In this document: positions 9,020 through 19,405 of the stretch, one piece after another
Layout: each line of letters starts with the position of its first letter
How positions within the stretch are numbered: the first letter of the stretch is position 1
Assembly: GCA_031216445.1 (NCBI GenBank)
Contig: CM062212.1
Location: forward strand, 7,501 to 71,500
Reading direction: 5' to 3'
Origin: Lateolabrax maculatus
Taxonomy: Eukaryota; Chordata; Actinopteri; Acropomatiformes; Lateolabracidae
Length of the DNA stretch: 64,000 bases
Program-made: the position numbers and the translations under genes
The notes under the pieces: generated by a model
Databases searched by the model: none
Told to the model about the DNA's origin: nothing
What the model saw: the letters and a program-made list of their open reading frames with translations, nothing else

Positions 9020-10447
9020 TTAGGTGGATGAGCACTTTGACAAAATTTGGCACGGTCCAGATGGCAAACCCTGTTGACGCCAGAGGAATACACAAACAGT
9101 GAACAGTCTGCTTTTTTTCCAAGTGGCCTCTTCCTCCTGAGTGGCCCTTGTCTGCAATTCTTGTAAATCAGTGGTAGGTGTTACAGGTGAATTAGGCACA
9201 GAAACACACTGAGCTGTTAGTATTTGTTTTGCTGCAGCTTTTGCGGCAGTATCAGCTCTAGCATTTCCCTGTGAAACTGAATCAATGTTTTTAGTGTGTG
9301 CTTCACATTTACAGACAGCAATTTGTTTTGGTAACGACACAGCATCAAGGAGACCAGCAACCAAGGTATGGTGAGCAATAGGTTTGCCAATGGATGTCAA
9401 AAATTTTCTGTTAGCCCAAAGACAGTCAAAATCATGCACCACGCCCTATGCATATCGGCTGTCTGTGTAATGTTGACACTTTTATCTGTAGCATGTTTAC
9501 ACGCTTCTGTCAATGCCACTAATTCTGCTGCGTATGTAAAGTAATTTGATGGGAGTGGTTCAGCTAAACTTGTGTCATGCAAGGTAGTGACTGCAAAACC
9601 TGCTTGGTCTTTACCAGTTGTTGGGTTTCTTGAGGCTGAGCTGTCTACAAATAGTTCAAAATCTGCATTAGCCAGTGGTAAATCTGGTCTGGGAGAACAA
9701 GCCTCTGTTATCGTTGCAACACACGAACTGCAGTTTTGATAAGCTAGCTTTGTGGCCATTTGCAGCTAGATGTTTGAGCAGAGCAACTGTGTCCTGTTTA
9801 CAGGTTTCTTGTGTGGGAGCCACATACTGCAAAAGAGCACTTCCTGCTGGTAGTTCTAGTGATTTCAGATTTTCCTTTAATGCTGCATTAAAGACTGTGG
9901 GAGATTTGCAAAAACCTTGGCATAAACGAGTGAATGTGTACATTCTGCCCTCAAAAGAAAATGCAAACCAAAAACTAACTGACTGTATCAACAGTCAGTC
10001 GACAACCCAAAACCACTTGCTATGAGATGGAACTTGACAAAGGATTGTGTGAGGGTTTGGAACATTTGGTGCACACGCCTGGACTGCAGAATTTACTGCT
10101 TGCAGATCCTGCACAAATCTCCATTCCTCTGGCTGGCCAGAATCTCTTATCTTTGTTACAGGGAAGACTGGTGTTCGCACAGGAGTTTTTGCATGGGACG
10201 ATCACTCCAGCTGCAAGGAGAGAATCAAACAGGTTTAATACCTTCAGCTGCTTTTTTTCAACGGATATTGAGTTTGGCATGGTCTTTTGGAGGATTTGGG
10301 TGTTATCATGACTGGTTCAACTCCTTTGATTAGACCAACATCATATTTATGCTGAGCCCATAAACATGATGGCACTTGTTGTAACTCAGGAATATCACTG
10401 ATGTTTACAAAAGTCGAGCCCTCACCAAATAGGTCTAAAAACCTCAT
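9020..10447 (-). pseudogene. ERV pol remnant: reverse transcriptase, connection, RNase H
   Basis: Minus-strand pieces in four frames. First is an RT N-terminus with CQTQYPLKK (10447-10244). Next is the palm start with GQPEEWRFVQDLQAVNSAVQ (10180-9995). Then FSFEGRMYTFTRLCQGF (9991-9668), where the expected catalytic YxDD is lost: the text goes from LLQYV straight to APTQETC. The RNase H start has FVDSSASRN and AAELVALTEACK (9759-9397). Last is an RNase H end with HTKNIDSVSQGNARADTAAK (9442-9020). Frameshifts and the missing catalytic Asp pair make it inactive. Integrase was not found. Confidence 0.8.
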
Positions 10448-10559
10448 CAGCTATTGGTGGGTGCTTGACTCTTTTGCAGCCTGTTAGTTTGCACTCTGTA
10501 TCAGGAATGAATTCAACAGTTCTGACAGCATTTATCATCAGCAGAAAGGCTTTTACAGT

Positions 10560-11205
10560 ACACCTTTAAACTTCTATGGAAATCAATACCTGGTAGTGAG
10601 TCACTGAGACTGAGAGATTAGTGAATCTGTCCCTGCCTTTTGTTTTCTGTCCCTGGCCGTTGCGTTTTTTTTTTTTTTTTTTTTAACCCAACATATATGC
10701 TTCGCCCCAATTTGCGTAAAATCTTTTTTTTTTTTTCTTTTTCTTTAATTGGACTTTAAGATCATCTTGGGTTAAAGCTTCCCGTGCTTGGAAAGCCACA
10801 CTATATGGCCCACATGTTGAGTTTGTCAACCTCTGTGTACCATAAATATAATATTAGGAGAAATCAATACAGGAGGATTATCACTATCCGATTGTCTCTA
10901 TTCTTACTACAATTTGTACCCATTTTTTCTTTTCTAGATAAAGAAGAAAGGAGTAAACCTTTTTTTTTTTTTTTTTTTTTTTTCTTTCTTTCCTAGGTAT
11001 TAATTTATTTAAAATTTGGAATTTAGGGTAGTCTATTTTAGTTATACTGGTCTCGGGGGGGAAAAACGTTTCTACAGATTAAAATTTTAGTTTTCAAGAT
11101 TTTTTTTTTTTTTTTTTCCCTTCCCGGTTTCTAACCTCTGAGGCTTAAAACTCCTCTTTCTCCTTCCCTCAGGTTCAGAGCTGTTCTTTTTCTCTCTTTA
11201 TTTAG
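10560..11205. other. poly-T rich ERV leftovers
   Basis: Several T homopolymers (10668-10683, 10723-10736, 10961-10983, 11100-11117) break up low-complexity sequence. No coding signal is visible. By position this is retroviral gag/pro territory disrupted by the L1 insertion. Confidence 0.4.
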
Positions 11206-13008
11206 TTTTCAGTGTTGTCAATACGGTACACAATAATCTCATTAGTATAAAGTGAAAAATCAGCAACAAAACAAGCCGACAAAGACAAAAAAACAAAACA
11301 AAAAACATCAACAAAAACACTAAACATACAAACAAAAAGAACAAAGCCTGTGTGAAATCATGTTAGTGTTGCTGCCATCTGATTAATCAAGTCTTCCTTT
11401 ATATGTCAACCATTTCCCACAACTTTTTTTTATAAAAATATCTTATTTTCAACTTATATGTGAGATGTTCCATCACAAGTATATCTTCTATAATTGACAT
11501 CCACTGTTTGTAACTTGGAGTATCAGACTTAAGCCAGTTCTTAGTAATGGTCTTCTTTCCAGCCACCAGAAGAATCCTGACCAAATATTGGTCTCCTACA
11601 TGCACCAAAACATCAGAACTGAGTGAACTTTCCCGCAGAAGGGTTGTATTTTCGTGCAGTTCCAAAAAGTGTGTGTGTGGGGTCTGGATCCATGTGGTTG
11701 TATAATCTCCAACATGGCTGCTGAGCATTTATCTGTTTACTTTTAATTTTAGGTGTAATGAAGTACCGAATTAGATTCTTCCAACTGAATTCCCTCCATT
11801 TCAGAGATAGTGTTGTAATTTGGTGTGTTTTCCACATATCATACATCTCCCTTCTGGAATCCCTTCACCCAGCTCCCTTTCCCATTTAGCTTTAACATAT
11901 ATTGTTGAATCTGTTCTAGAAGCCCTCAAAAGGCCATACAGAACTGCCACAGCCTTCGGAATAGTTTGGCTATAAGCTTGTACAAGTAATTTTATGATGG
12001 GATGTATTTTATCCTCAGTTGTTTTAATGCTTTTAATATAATCCCTCATTTGTAGATATCTAAATAAGTCCTGATTCGTTAGATCATGTGTATTCTTTAG
12101 TTCTTGAAAGCTTTTCATTTCACCTCTTTTAATAGTTGTACATATGGCTGTAATTCCCTTTTCTGCCCAATATTTAAATCTACCATCATATTTTCCTGGT
12201 GCAAATTTATCATAGTCAAATTTCCTTTCCTATTTTTAATTGTTTCACTGTGGAATACTCTAGATAGATAGATATAGTGTAAAGGATATCACTGGGTTAA
12301 AATTATGCTCATCTTTGATATAAGTGTGGATCTCTGTTTCACCAACACTTATTTGAATTGGGTATATTTTTGTGTGTACATTTTGTAGTCGACATTTAGA
12401 ACAGAAATCGGTCTATAATTTTGGCAATATTCCTTGTCCTTAAAGGGTTTGGGGAGTACTGTAACAATTGCTTCAGTCCGGGGGGGGAATTCTGTCATTA
12501 GTCATAATCCAATTAAACGTAGTGTAAATTCTCCATTAAATTTCTTGTACCACTCGGAGGGAAATCCATCGCTACCAGGTGCCTTATTTGTTTTTAATTT
12601 TTGTATTTTCCGAATTTCATCTATTATCTTTGCTGTAATGTGTTAATTTTGTTTAGTGCCTATTGAAGGAGAGTCTTTATAGCATTCTGATCTGAAGCCA
12701 ATGACTCAGTGTAAAGTTCTTTGTAATCTCTAAAAATATTTTCAATTTATCTTGGTTCATATTTGGGCTGGTTTATTTTTGGGTCGTGTATTTTATTGAC
12801 TGTAATTTCTGCCTGTTTCCGTAAAGTCTCGCTAACAATTTCATTGCTTTGGGGCCTGATTCATAATAGTTTTGTTTTGAATATCTTGCTTTTATTTCTG
12901 TTTCACATTGGAGTAGGTTTATTAATTTCCTTTCTCACATCGCTCATTCATTGTTTGATTTTTGGTTCAACTTTTCCTTTTCTCTTATGTTTCTGTTCCA
13001 AATGTCTC

Positions 13009-13011
<3 letters not shown>

Positions 13012-13083
<72 letters not shown>
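13012..13083. repeat. (TC)n(TA)n(GA)n self-complementary microsatellite
   Basis: A TC run of about 40 bases is followed by about nine TA units and then a GA run. The outer parts are reverse complements, so the strand can fold into a long hairpin. It interrupts the L1 linker region. Confidence 0.95.
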
Positions 13084-13259
13084 TATTTTATACTGCTTTA
13101 TTCTTTCTCTTTTCAGATTACTTGTAATTGCGATCAATTTTCCCTGTATCACAGCTTTTAAAGCGTCCCACAATATAACTGGATCTGTTTCCCCATTATT
13201 GTTTTCCTCCAGGTAAGTCAGTATATCTGCCCTAATTTGCTCCACAATTAATTAATTAA

Positions 13260-13796
13260 TTACAGATAGATGGCACTATGGTCAGACACATCTGCCACAC
13301 CAATCCAGCAGTCTTTTATTTTGTTTTCTTTCTGCATAAAAAAAGTCAATTCTGGAGTACACCGAATTGCTAAGTAATGACCAAAATCTCTCTGCAGTGG
13401 ATGTAGATCTCTCCACACATCAAAAAAGCCCATCTCCTCCCATGTATTCCTGACCAGTTTTGTGACCGATTTCTTATTTGTCTTAAAACTAGATGTATCC
13501 ATGTCATGATCCATTAACACATTAAGGTCTCCCCCACATATACAAATGCCCTCTGCTTCCAATGCAATAGTGTCAAATAGAGACTTAAAAAAATCCTTAT
13601 TACACTCAGGTGGGGCATATATGTTCACCAACGTTATCATTGTTTGGCCCATCAAACCTTTTACAATAATATAAGTTCCCTCTTTGTCTTTTATTTCCTT
13701 TTGGCACTCAAATTTGGTTGCATTAGACATCAGTATTGCTGCTACTCTTTTCCGACCACTGGAGTGTGAGCTAAAAAAAAGTGTTTTTGAATCCAA
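13260..13796 (-). pseudogene. L1 ORF2 endonuclease domain
   Basis: A 178-residue frame with the AP-endonuclease signatures of LINE ORF2: VNIYAPPEC, then GGDLNVLMDHDMD, and at the end DVSDHSAIYL (the SDH catalytic motif). The N-terminal part before VAAILMSN is missing or frame-shifted. The enzyme would nick target DNA for target-primed reverse transcription. The RT that should follow is broken. Confidence 0.85.
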
Positions 13797-14341
13797 ATTT
13801 CTTTAATTTCTCATGTTCTGCTTTTGATAAATGAGTTTCTTGTAGGAAATTTATCTGCCTCTTTTCTTTTTTAAGTTTGGTCATTATTTTAGCTCCTTTG
13901 ACTGGGTTTCCTAAGCCGTTGACATTCAAGGAAAGCACTTTAATTTCTTAAACTTCACCTGCCCTTAACAAATTCTATAATTTTCGTGTTCATTTTAACT
14001 CAGGTTATTAGTGAGATAGATACTCATCCCGTGTTTCCCCTCAGGTGAAAAACATGCATTCTTTCACGTGCGCGTCTGCTGGCCTCCCCGGTGCGTCCGC
14101 TCCCGGTGTGTTTCCATGTCGCGGTTCCGGTCGATTGGAGCCTTTCAACGGTTGCGCTCCTCCGGTGTTGGTCCCAATGTTATCAACCTCGTATCCTCTC
14201 TCCCGCAGATCTCGAGTTGCCTCCTCGGCGCTGCCGTAGCTTTTCACGCCGCTGGACCAGTGGATGCGCATCTTGTTGAGAAGTGTCAAAGCAGATGCCT
14301 TCTCTCTTTAAGACCTTCTTGACGTTAAAGTACGCTTTGCA

Positions 14342-15079
14342 TTATTGCAGTGTCCTCTCCGAGTAATTGTGATCAAAATAAATCCTGTTTCCTCCGAGGG
14401 TGGTTGTTTTCTTCTCCCATGCTTTTTTCAGTATCATCTCCTTCACATTAAACTGATGGAAGTTTATGATAATCGATCTGGGAGGATGGCCCGTTTTTGG
14501 CTTTGGAGTCAAGGCTCGGTGAGCGCACTGAATCTGAAGGTCCAAGTTTATGGAAAATTCCTCACGGAGCCATTTATCCATGAACTGTGCGACAGTCGCT
14601 CTTGGACTCTGCCTCCTCTTGTATGCCATACACCCATAAATTATTCCGACAGGACCTCGATTCTAAATTGTCTAGTTTGTCCATTATCCTTTTCTGCTCT
14701 TGCATTATGTCCTGCAGTGCACCGTTTGCTTCATAGCTCCATGTCTCGAGTTCTTCTGTGCGTGACAGAGTAGCGCTGATCTTCTCCTCATGTTCACCGA
14801 TATCCGTGCTCATTTTTGCGAACTTTTGATCAATGTCTCCCTTAAGTTCTGTCAGTTCGTTTCTCATTTGTGCTGTAATTTTGTCTTTGAATGTTTTTAG
14901 GTCCGTCTTCATTTTGTTTTGTAAGGCTTGAATTTGCTTGCTGATACATCCAGGCTGCTTTGAAACAAGGCCATGCTGGCTTCAGGTGCTAGCTTGCTCT
15001 CGTTAATTGATCAATTTATTTCTTTACCTTTGGTGTCCGGGTTCTTTTTATTCTTTGTTCTTGTTGGCACTATGCTCAT
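14342..15079 (-). pseudogene. L1 ORF1 RNA-binding protein (broken)
   Basis: Begins MSIVPTRTKNKKNPDTKGKE at 15079 and meets a stop soon after. A coiled-coil part follows, with FKDKITAQMRNELTELKGDI and LEETWSY-type heptads. Then comes the RRM start SRRNNLxVYGI as SCRNNLWVYGIQEEAES, and the C-terminal domain with SIIINFHQFNVKEMIL. ORF1 trimers bind LINE RNA. A frameshift near 14600 separates the RRM from the C-terminal domain. Confidence 0.75.
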
Positions 15080-15740
15080 ATTCTCAATTTCAAGGCTTAT
15101 TGTCGTTTATCTCAAGTTTTAGCGGAGTTTAATATGTTGGCATGCGGGAGCTCCTGCCTTACACGTCCATGCTGCTCTACCGTCCCACCGGAAGTGGACT
15201 TATCCCCTTTTTTTTTTCTAAATTTATTTTTTTTATTTTATTTTTGTCTTTGTTATTCAAGATTCTCTAGCGGGACCTAGTCTAACCTGCCCTGGTTACT
15301 CAGTCAGTTATACACATATTTCCATATATCGTCTCTAGTTTAGAGTATGGAAAAAAGTCTATAAACCCGAAACAAAATAAAGGGTCCCAAACCCACAACA
15401 AAACAAAAGGGTCCCAGACCCGAAGCTTCTCGATTCTACAGCGGTATCTACACCTGCCCTGCTGACACGTCTGTCACAACACACCCATCAGTGGTGAGAA
15501 TCTCTTATACAAGGGTCTCAGACCCAAAACAAATTCTTACGGAGAGACAAGCGTTGTTGAGTCACCTAGTTCACTGGATCACAGCGAGCACTGGTTCTCA
15601 GGCGTCAGGCCCCCACTTCTCTAACCTCAACCTCCCAACAAAGAAGGGTAGAGTCCCAGACTCTAGCTGTACAGTCTTTACCATGAGCCCTGAGTTCCAG
15701 ATGTCCGCTCATACGAGTGACCCTGCTGACAACACCAAAT

Positions 15741-16175
15741 TGTGGTGGCAATTTTCGTCCAAATAAGCACAAAGTCAACACTTGTCTGTCCGCAAGTTTA
15801 ATTCTACCTCTGCAGAGGGACTCACAGCACAGTCAAATACATGAGGTGGGCAAATGATTTCAGAGCACCAGGGGTGTCTGTCTTTTGTATGTTTCAACAG
15901 GACAAGATCATGGGGGAGAAGACAATGGGGGTCCATTATCTTCTCACTCAGGTTTTAGCAGTACTTACAATGTGACATGTATATCAATTGACAGCTGATG
16001 TGTGACGTGACTATATCATCAGTGGTCAGGAGAGTGATCAATGAATACAGAAACTATTAATTCTGACTACATCGTGACACCCAGGAGTGGTCATGTGTCT
16101 AATTAAGGTAAGAGAAATGTAACCTAAATGGACACATGACCTGGTTGTGACTTGATGTAAGAAATTTCCATTACA
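15741..16175 (-). mobile_element. 5' LTR of the endogenous retrovirus
   Basis: 435 bp running TGTAATGG...CCACCACA on the minus strand with the canonical TG...CA ends. The first 90 bp match the 3' LTR. Downstream after two bases is TTGGTGTTGTCAGCAGGG, which contains a TGG start expected of a tRNA primer-binding site; which tRNA is not determined. I could not identify a clear TATA box. Confidence 0.75.
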
Positions 16176-16239
16176 CCTTCAAGAGATCATGTCCTGAGAT
16201 CATGTCCCGTAAGAAACAAAGATTTCCATAATTGTACTA

Positions 16240-16560
16240 GAGATATACCGATTATTAGTAGTCAAGGAGGCCGATAACTGATATTTGGAGCCAATATTCA
16301 TTTGCAGTAAAAGTGAAAATATTGGTGTCAAAATTTAAAAAAAATACAAACTCAACACTTAAATTCGTTTAAATGCCTTTAAGCATATGTTTATTAAACA
16401 GATTTTCAGATAACAGAACATGTTAGAATTTTAAAACAAAGATGTCTATTGTCTAAGAAAAAAAAAACCTCTAACAAAGTACAGGGAGCTCCAAGGCTCA
16501 GCAGCATGTCTAATAAAGTGAAATGAAAACTTAAACAAATAAATCAAAAATGAAAAAACA
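16240..16560. repeat. dispersed repeat, TATACCGATTATTAG type
   Basis: Begins GAGATATACCGATTATTAGT and contains GGAGGCCGATAACTGATATT. This resembles a widespread class of fish DNA-element ends. No transposase frame or second inverted end was found. Confidence 0.35.
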
Positions 16561-16599
16561 AAACTATCACGGACTATTTCCATATCAATGTGAGCAGAG

Positions 16600-17210
16600 C
16601 TGCTGCTTGTGTTTATATAACATTACTGGGCTCACAATAGTGTGTGTGTGTGTGTATATATATGTTAGTTGTGGGATGTTTATTACAACTCGTTTGCTGC
16701 CTTAACGTACCTTCGAAAAATTTATCTGCTCTCCGTAGCTTCTCCTCACGTCAAAACTGTTTCTCCTAAAATGTTTTCTTTTGCTACAACGCCTTGAATA
16801 CATAGATTTTATTGAAAATACAATAGAATGAAATGCAACAATAGAATGAAATACTCGTACTACTAATGGTAACCATACTGATGACATGATAGTGTGATTG
16901 TTAACAACAGTATGTAATAACAGTATATAATATTTATAATATTATAGTAGTAATATGTGTCTGTTGTGCTGATGTTGGAAAGAAAACATTCAGCCACTCG
17001 GCCCTTTGTTTTTTGTTCCGTGGCCATGTCCAAACTATTCCACAAAGGCAGTGTCCAAGGTGAAACACTGGCACACTTTACTTATGCTAACAATAGTCTT
17101 TGGGTTCCGCTGACTGCATTTCCATTTGATTTGCGCTCAAAATCACTGCTTTTTAAGGGTTTGTGTGTAGGAATGATGGTTATTGTCACTTTTCCAATAC
17201 TGAGGCTGTG
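16600..17210. other. no gene recognised
   Basis: Contains a (TG)n/(TA)n run near 16640 and AT-rich sequence. Open frames here are short and have no family resemblance. Confidence 0.4.
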
Positions 17211-17214
17211 TGCA

Positions 17215-17590
17215 AGAGGGGGATGATCAGACTCCATTCCCTGAGGAAGCTGATAAAACATCTCCAGCATCTTGCTGCACATGTTGAAGGATCTCAGAGT
17301 GCTGTTGCCTGGGCGCCATTTTTACTTTGCTGCTGTGTGTTGGGGCAGCAGCATCAGAGCCAGCGACACCAACAGACTGGACAGAATTATTAAGAAAGCT
17401 GGCTCTGCACTTGGTCTCAGGTTGGACTCTTGAGACCGTGGCGGAGAGGAGGACACTGAATAAACTTTTGTCCATTGTGGATAGTAAACTGCGCCCTCTC
17501 CGTCATACAGTGGTCAGACAGCGGAGCACCTTCTCACACAGGCTGCTTCAGCTCTGCCCACTCGCAGGGACAGATACAGGAAATTAGTCC
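17215..17590 (+). mobile_element. L2-like LINE C-terminal fragment
   Basis: Reads ATPTDWTELLRKLALHLVSG, then TVAERRTLNKLLSIVDS and VVRQRSTFSHRLLQL. This is the same C-terminal module as in the 5.8-6.1 kb LINE (RMLAKLLAIMDN, KRKSSFSHRLIQ). It is a second, more diverged copy lacking the TATC tail. Confidence 0.7.
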
Positions 17591-17958
17591 TGCAACATGA
17601 TGAATTGAGTATTTCTGTTCTATTCATAAGGTGGGTGCAATGGTTTGTTTCGTCCACCAGATGAAGGTAATTGACCACGGATCACAACAGTTTACCTGTG
17701 TTAAAGTCTAGGTCTAGAGCTTACATTTTTGACTTGACAATGAAAAAAATGTTATCTTGGGAAATGAAAGGAATTACCACTTGGGGTCACAGTAGCCGCT
17801 GTAGAACAAAAGTGACTATAGTCTCCCTTTAAACAAATGTTTGATGGTTAAAATAGCTGGTCATGACCAGTTCATCTTTATGTATTCAATTCAATACATA
17901 TCGGCCAACAAACAAGGAAACAGATATTTCTCTGATAAGCTAAAATCAATGTATCTTA

Positions 17959-17960
<2 letters not shown>
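17591..17960. other. no gene recognised
   Basis: Unique-looking AT-rich sequence between the L2-like fragment and a 30-base T run (about 17961-17990). Nothing supportable. Confidence 0.4.
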
Positions 17961-17995
<35 letters not shown>

Positions 17996-18000
17996 GTAGG

Positions 18001-18542
18001 TTGCGGTTCTATGTGATCATGACCAGTCAGAGGGAGCTTCTTCAAATGGTGCATGTCAGCAGTGACGTGGCGAAAGAGCTCAGATCGACCGTGCTCAGAT
18101 CCATCGTGATCCTGGCGAGTCTGGTGGCCGGCTCCCCCCCCCCCCCCCCCCCCCCCAATCGAGCAGAGGCCTGCGGGTCACGTGGCACCGAGCAGGGCCT
18201 ATGGGAGGAAACATCACCTGAAGCTGCAGCTGCCTTGACCCTTAGTGAGGGCAAGGAGTTTTACCCTCTGGCAGGGGGTGGACCAGCGGTTCAGGGGCTG
18301 CTTTACCCCTCCCCACTGTTCCCTCTGCTCAACAACAAGGTGGTGTCAGCCCGCAGACAGATCCAGGCCAGTGTGGAGCAGGCCATGGTCACTGCCACAG
18401 GGATAACCTGTGGAGGAGGCTGTTCCATCAAGAGCACCTGGCCCTGGACAAACTGAAGCTGACCAAGCTGTCTTTCAGCGAGCTGGAGGAGCTGCTGGAG
18501 GCTGTACAGAGCCGCTCAGTGGGGGAGATCGACCCACAACTA
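18001..18542 (+). pseudogene. exon-like coding remnant, unidentified protein
   Basis: After a T-rich tract and a TATGTAG acceptor, an open frame reads MTSQRELLQMVHVSSDVAKE, then LRSTVLRSIVILASLVAGS. A 22-base C run encodes Pro. It continues with EGKEFYPLAGGGPAVQGLLY and LFPLLNNKVVSARRQIQASV. Near 18395 the sense shifts frame and continues LWRRLFHQEHLALDKLKLTK, ending at SVGEIDPQL|GTAAGA. The helical, charged text looks like a genuine host-protein exon, but I cannot name it. The frameshift and isolated position suggest a pseudogene fragment. It could instead be an exon of a gene whose other exons lie too far apart to see. Confidence 0.45.
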
Positions 18543-19060
18543 GTAAGATTCCCACTTAGGCATTACATTTTACACTCATCCACCAGCCCTCAAAGTGCCT
18601 CCTGGACCTCGTCTATGACTTGCAAATTATGACAAAAGTCATAAACGGTGCCCGGAAAGTACTTTTGGCCACAATGACTGCTCCCACGAAGCACTTACAC
18701 ACACATGAAAACACTTGATCACCTTTCTTGCTGGCCTTGTCTTGCAGTTGCTCTCAGAAGCAACTCTATAGCTCCCTCTGTCTCACAGATATCAGCCTTC
18801 AAAGTGCGGCCATGGTCTCGCTTATGACTTCCAAATTATAACCAAAGTCATAAACGGGTCCGGGGAAGTACTTTGGGCCTGAATCACTCCTCCCACAAAG
18901 CACATGGATTTGGAAAAACCATTTTAAACCAGAAGGAATGCATATTTTCTTTGTGAAGCAAATTTTCCTTTTCCACGCTGCCCAAACTTCACTGTAAATT
19001 TGGGGTTGGATAAAATATAAATATGTCATCATACCCCTAACACTAAAAAATGAGTCAAGT
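18543..19060. repeat. imperfect tandem repeat of about 220 bp
   Basis: CCTTCAAAGTGC...TCTCGCTTATGACTTCCAAA (about 18795) and CCTCAAAGTGC...TCTATGACTTGCAAATTATG (about 18588) begin two similar copies, each followed by AAAGTCATAAACGG and AAGTACTTTNGGCC. No coding signal. Confidence 0.6.
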
Positions 19061-19164
19061 TTCTTTTCGTCTGAACATTTATTACGTTTTTCAGTTACAT
19101 TATTTATAAACAGTCAAACATGAACACACTGCCTCTGGAATATTTCACAAAAAAAATAAAAGGT

Positions 19165-19300
19165 AAACACACCTCTTCTACTGGAGTGCCATCACAGTAT
19201 ACAATATTCCTGTTCGAGGACATTTTGAAAATAAATAAATAAATACACCTCTTCTACTGGAGAACTATCACAGTATATAGAATGTTTCTCTTCTTCTGAG
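19165..19300. repeat. short tandem duplication downstream of the unknown frame
   Basis: ACACCTCTTCTACTGGAG followed by an ATCACAGTATA block occurs at about 19168 and 19245. It lies just past the 3' end of the minus-strand unknown reading frame, where a 3' UTR would be. Confidence 0.7.
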
Positions 19301-19405
19301 GACTATTTGAAAATACAAATAAATTATTCCTCTTCTTCTGCAGGAATCTGTCCAAAAACAACTAAATCCTGGGAAGCGTTCACTGCGACATCATCTTGTG
19401 CCTTT

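Larger units (their letters stand above)
11210..15200 (-). mobile_element. L1-like LINE, internally deleted
   Basis: On the minus strand the element begins near 15200 with a GC-rich 5' UTR. It has ORF1 (start at 15079), an endonuclease (13796-13260), an EN-RT linker (about 13245-13050), a short RT piece containing PGSDGFPSEWYKKF (about 12590), and the C-terminal domain (12118-11399). The RT palm with its YxDD box is missing, so there has been a large internal deletion near 12.3-12.4 kb. Numerous stops are present. It lies inside the endogenous retrovirus and so is younger than it. Confidence 0.8.
7765..16175 (-). mobile_element. degraded endogenous retrovirus with nested L1
   Basis: Layout on the minus strand: 5' LTR (16175-15741), a TGG-initiated primer-site-like sequence at about 15737, a leader of repeated GGGTCCCAGACCC-like words (15350-15700), an inserted L1-like LINE (about 15200-11210), T-rich remnants (11.1-10.6 kb), broken pol (10.45-9.02 kb), a stretch where env would be expected (8.9-7.9 kb), the polypurine tract and a truncated 3' LTR. 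The pol residues are of the gamma/epsilon-like class of fish ERVs. It cannot encode a complete protein. Confidence 0.75.

Noticed and set aside
9675..10333. Plus-strand frames over the ERV pol remnant
   Set aside because: Antisense shadows of the RT/RNase H text on the minus strand.
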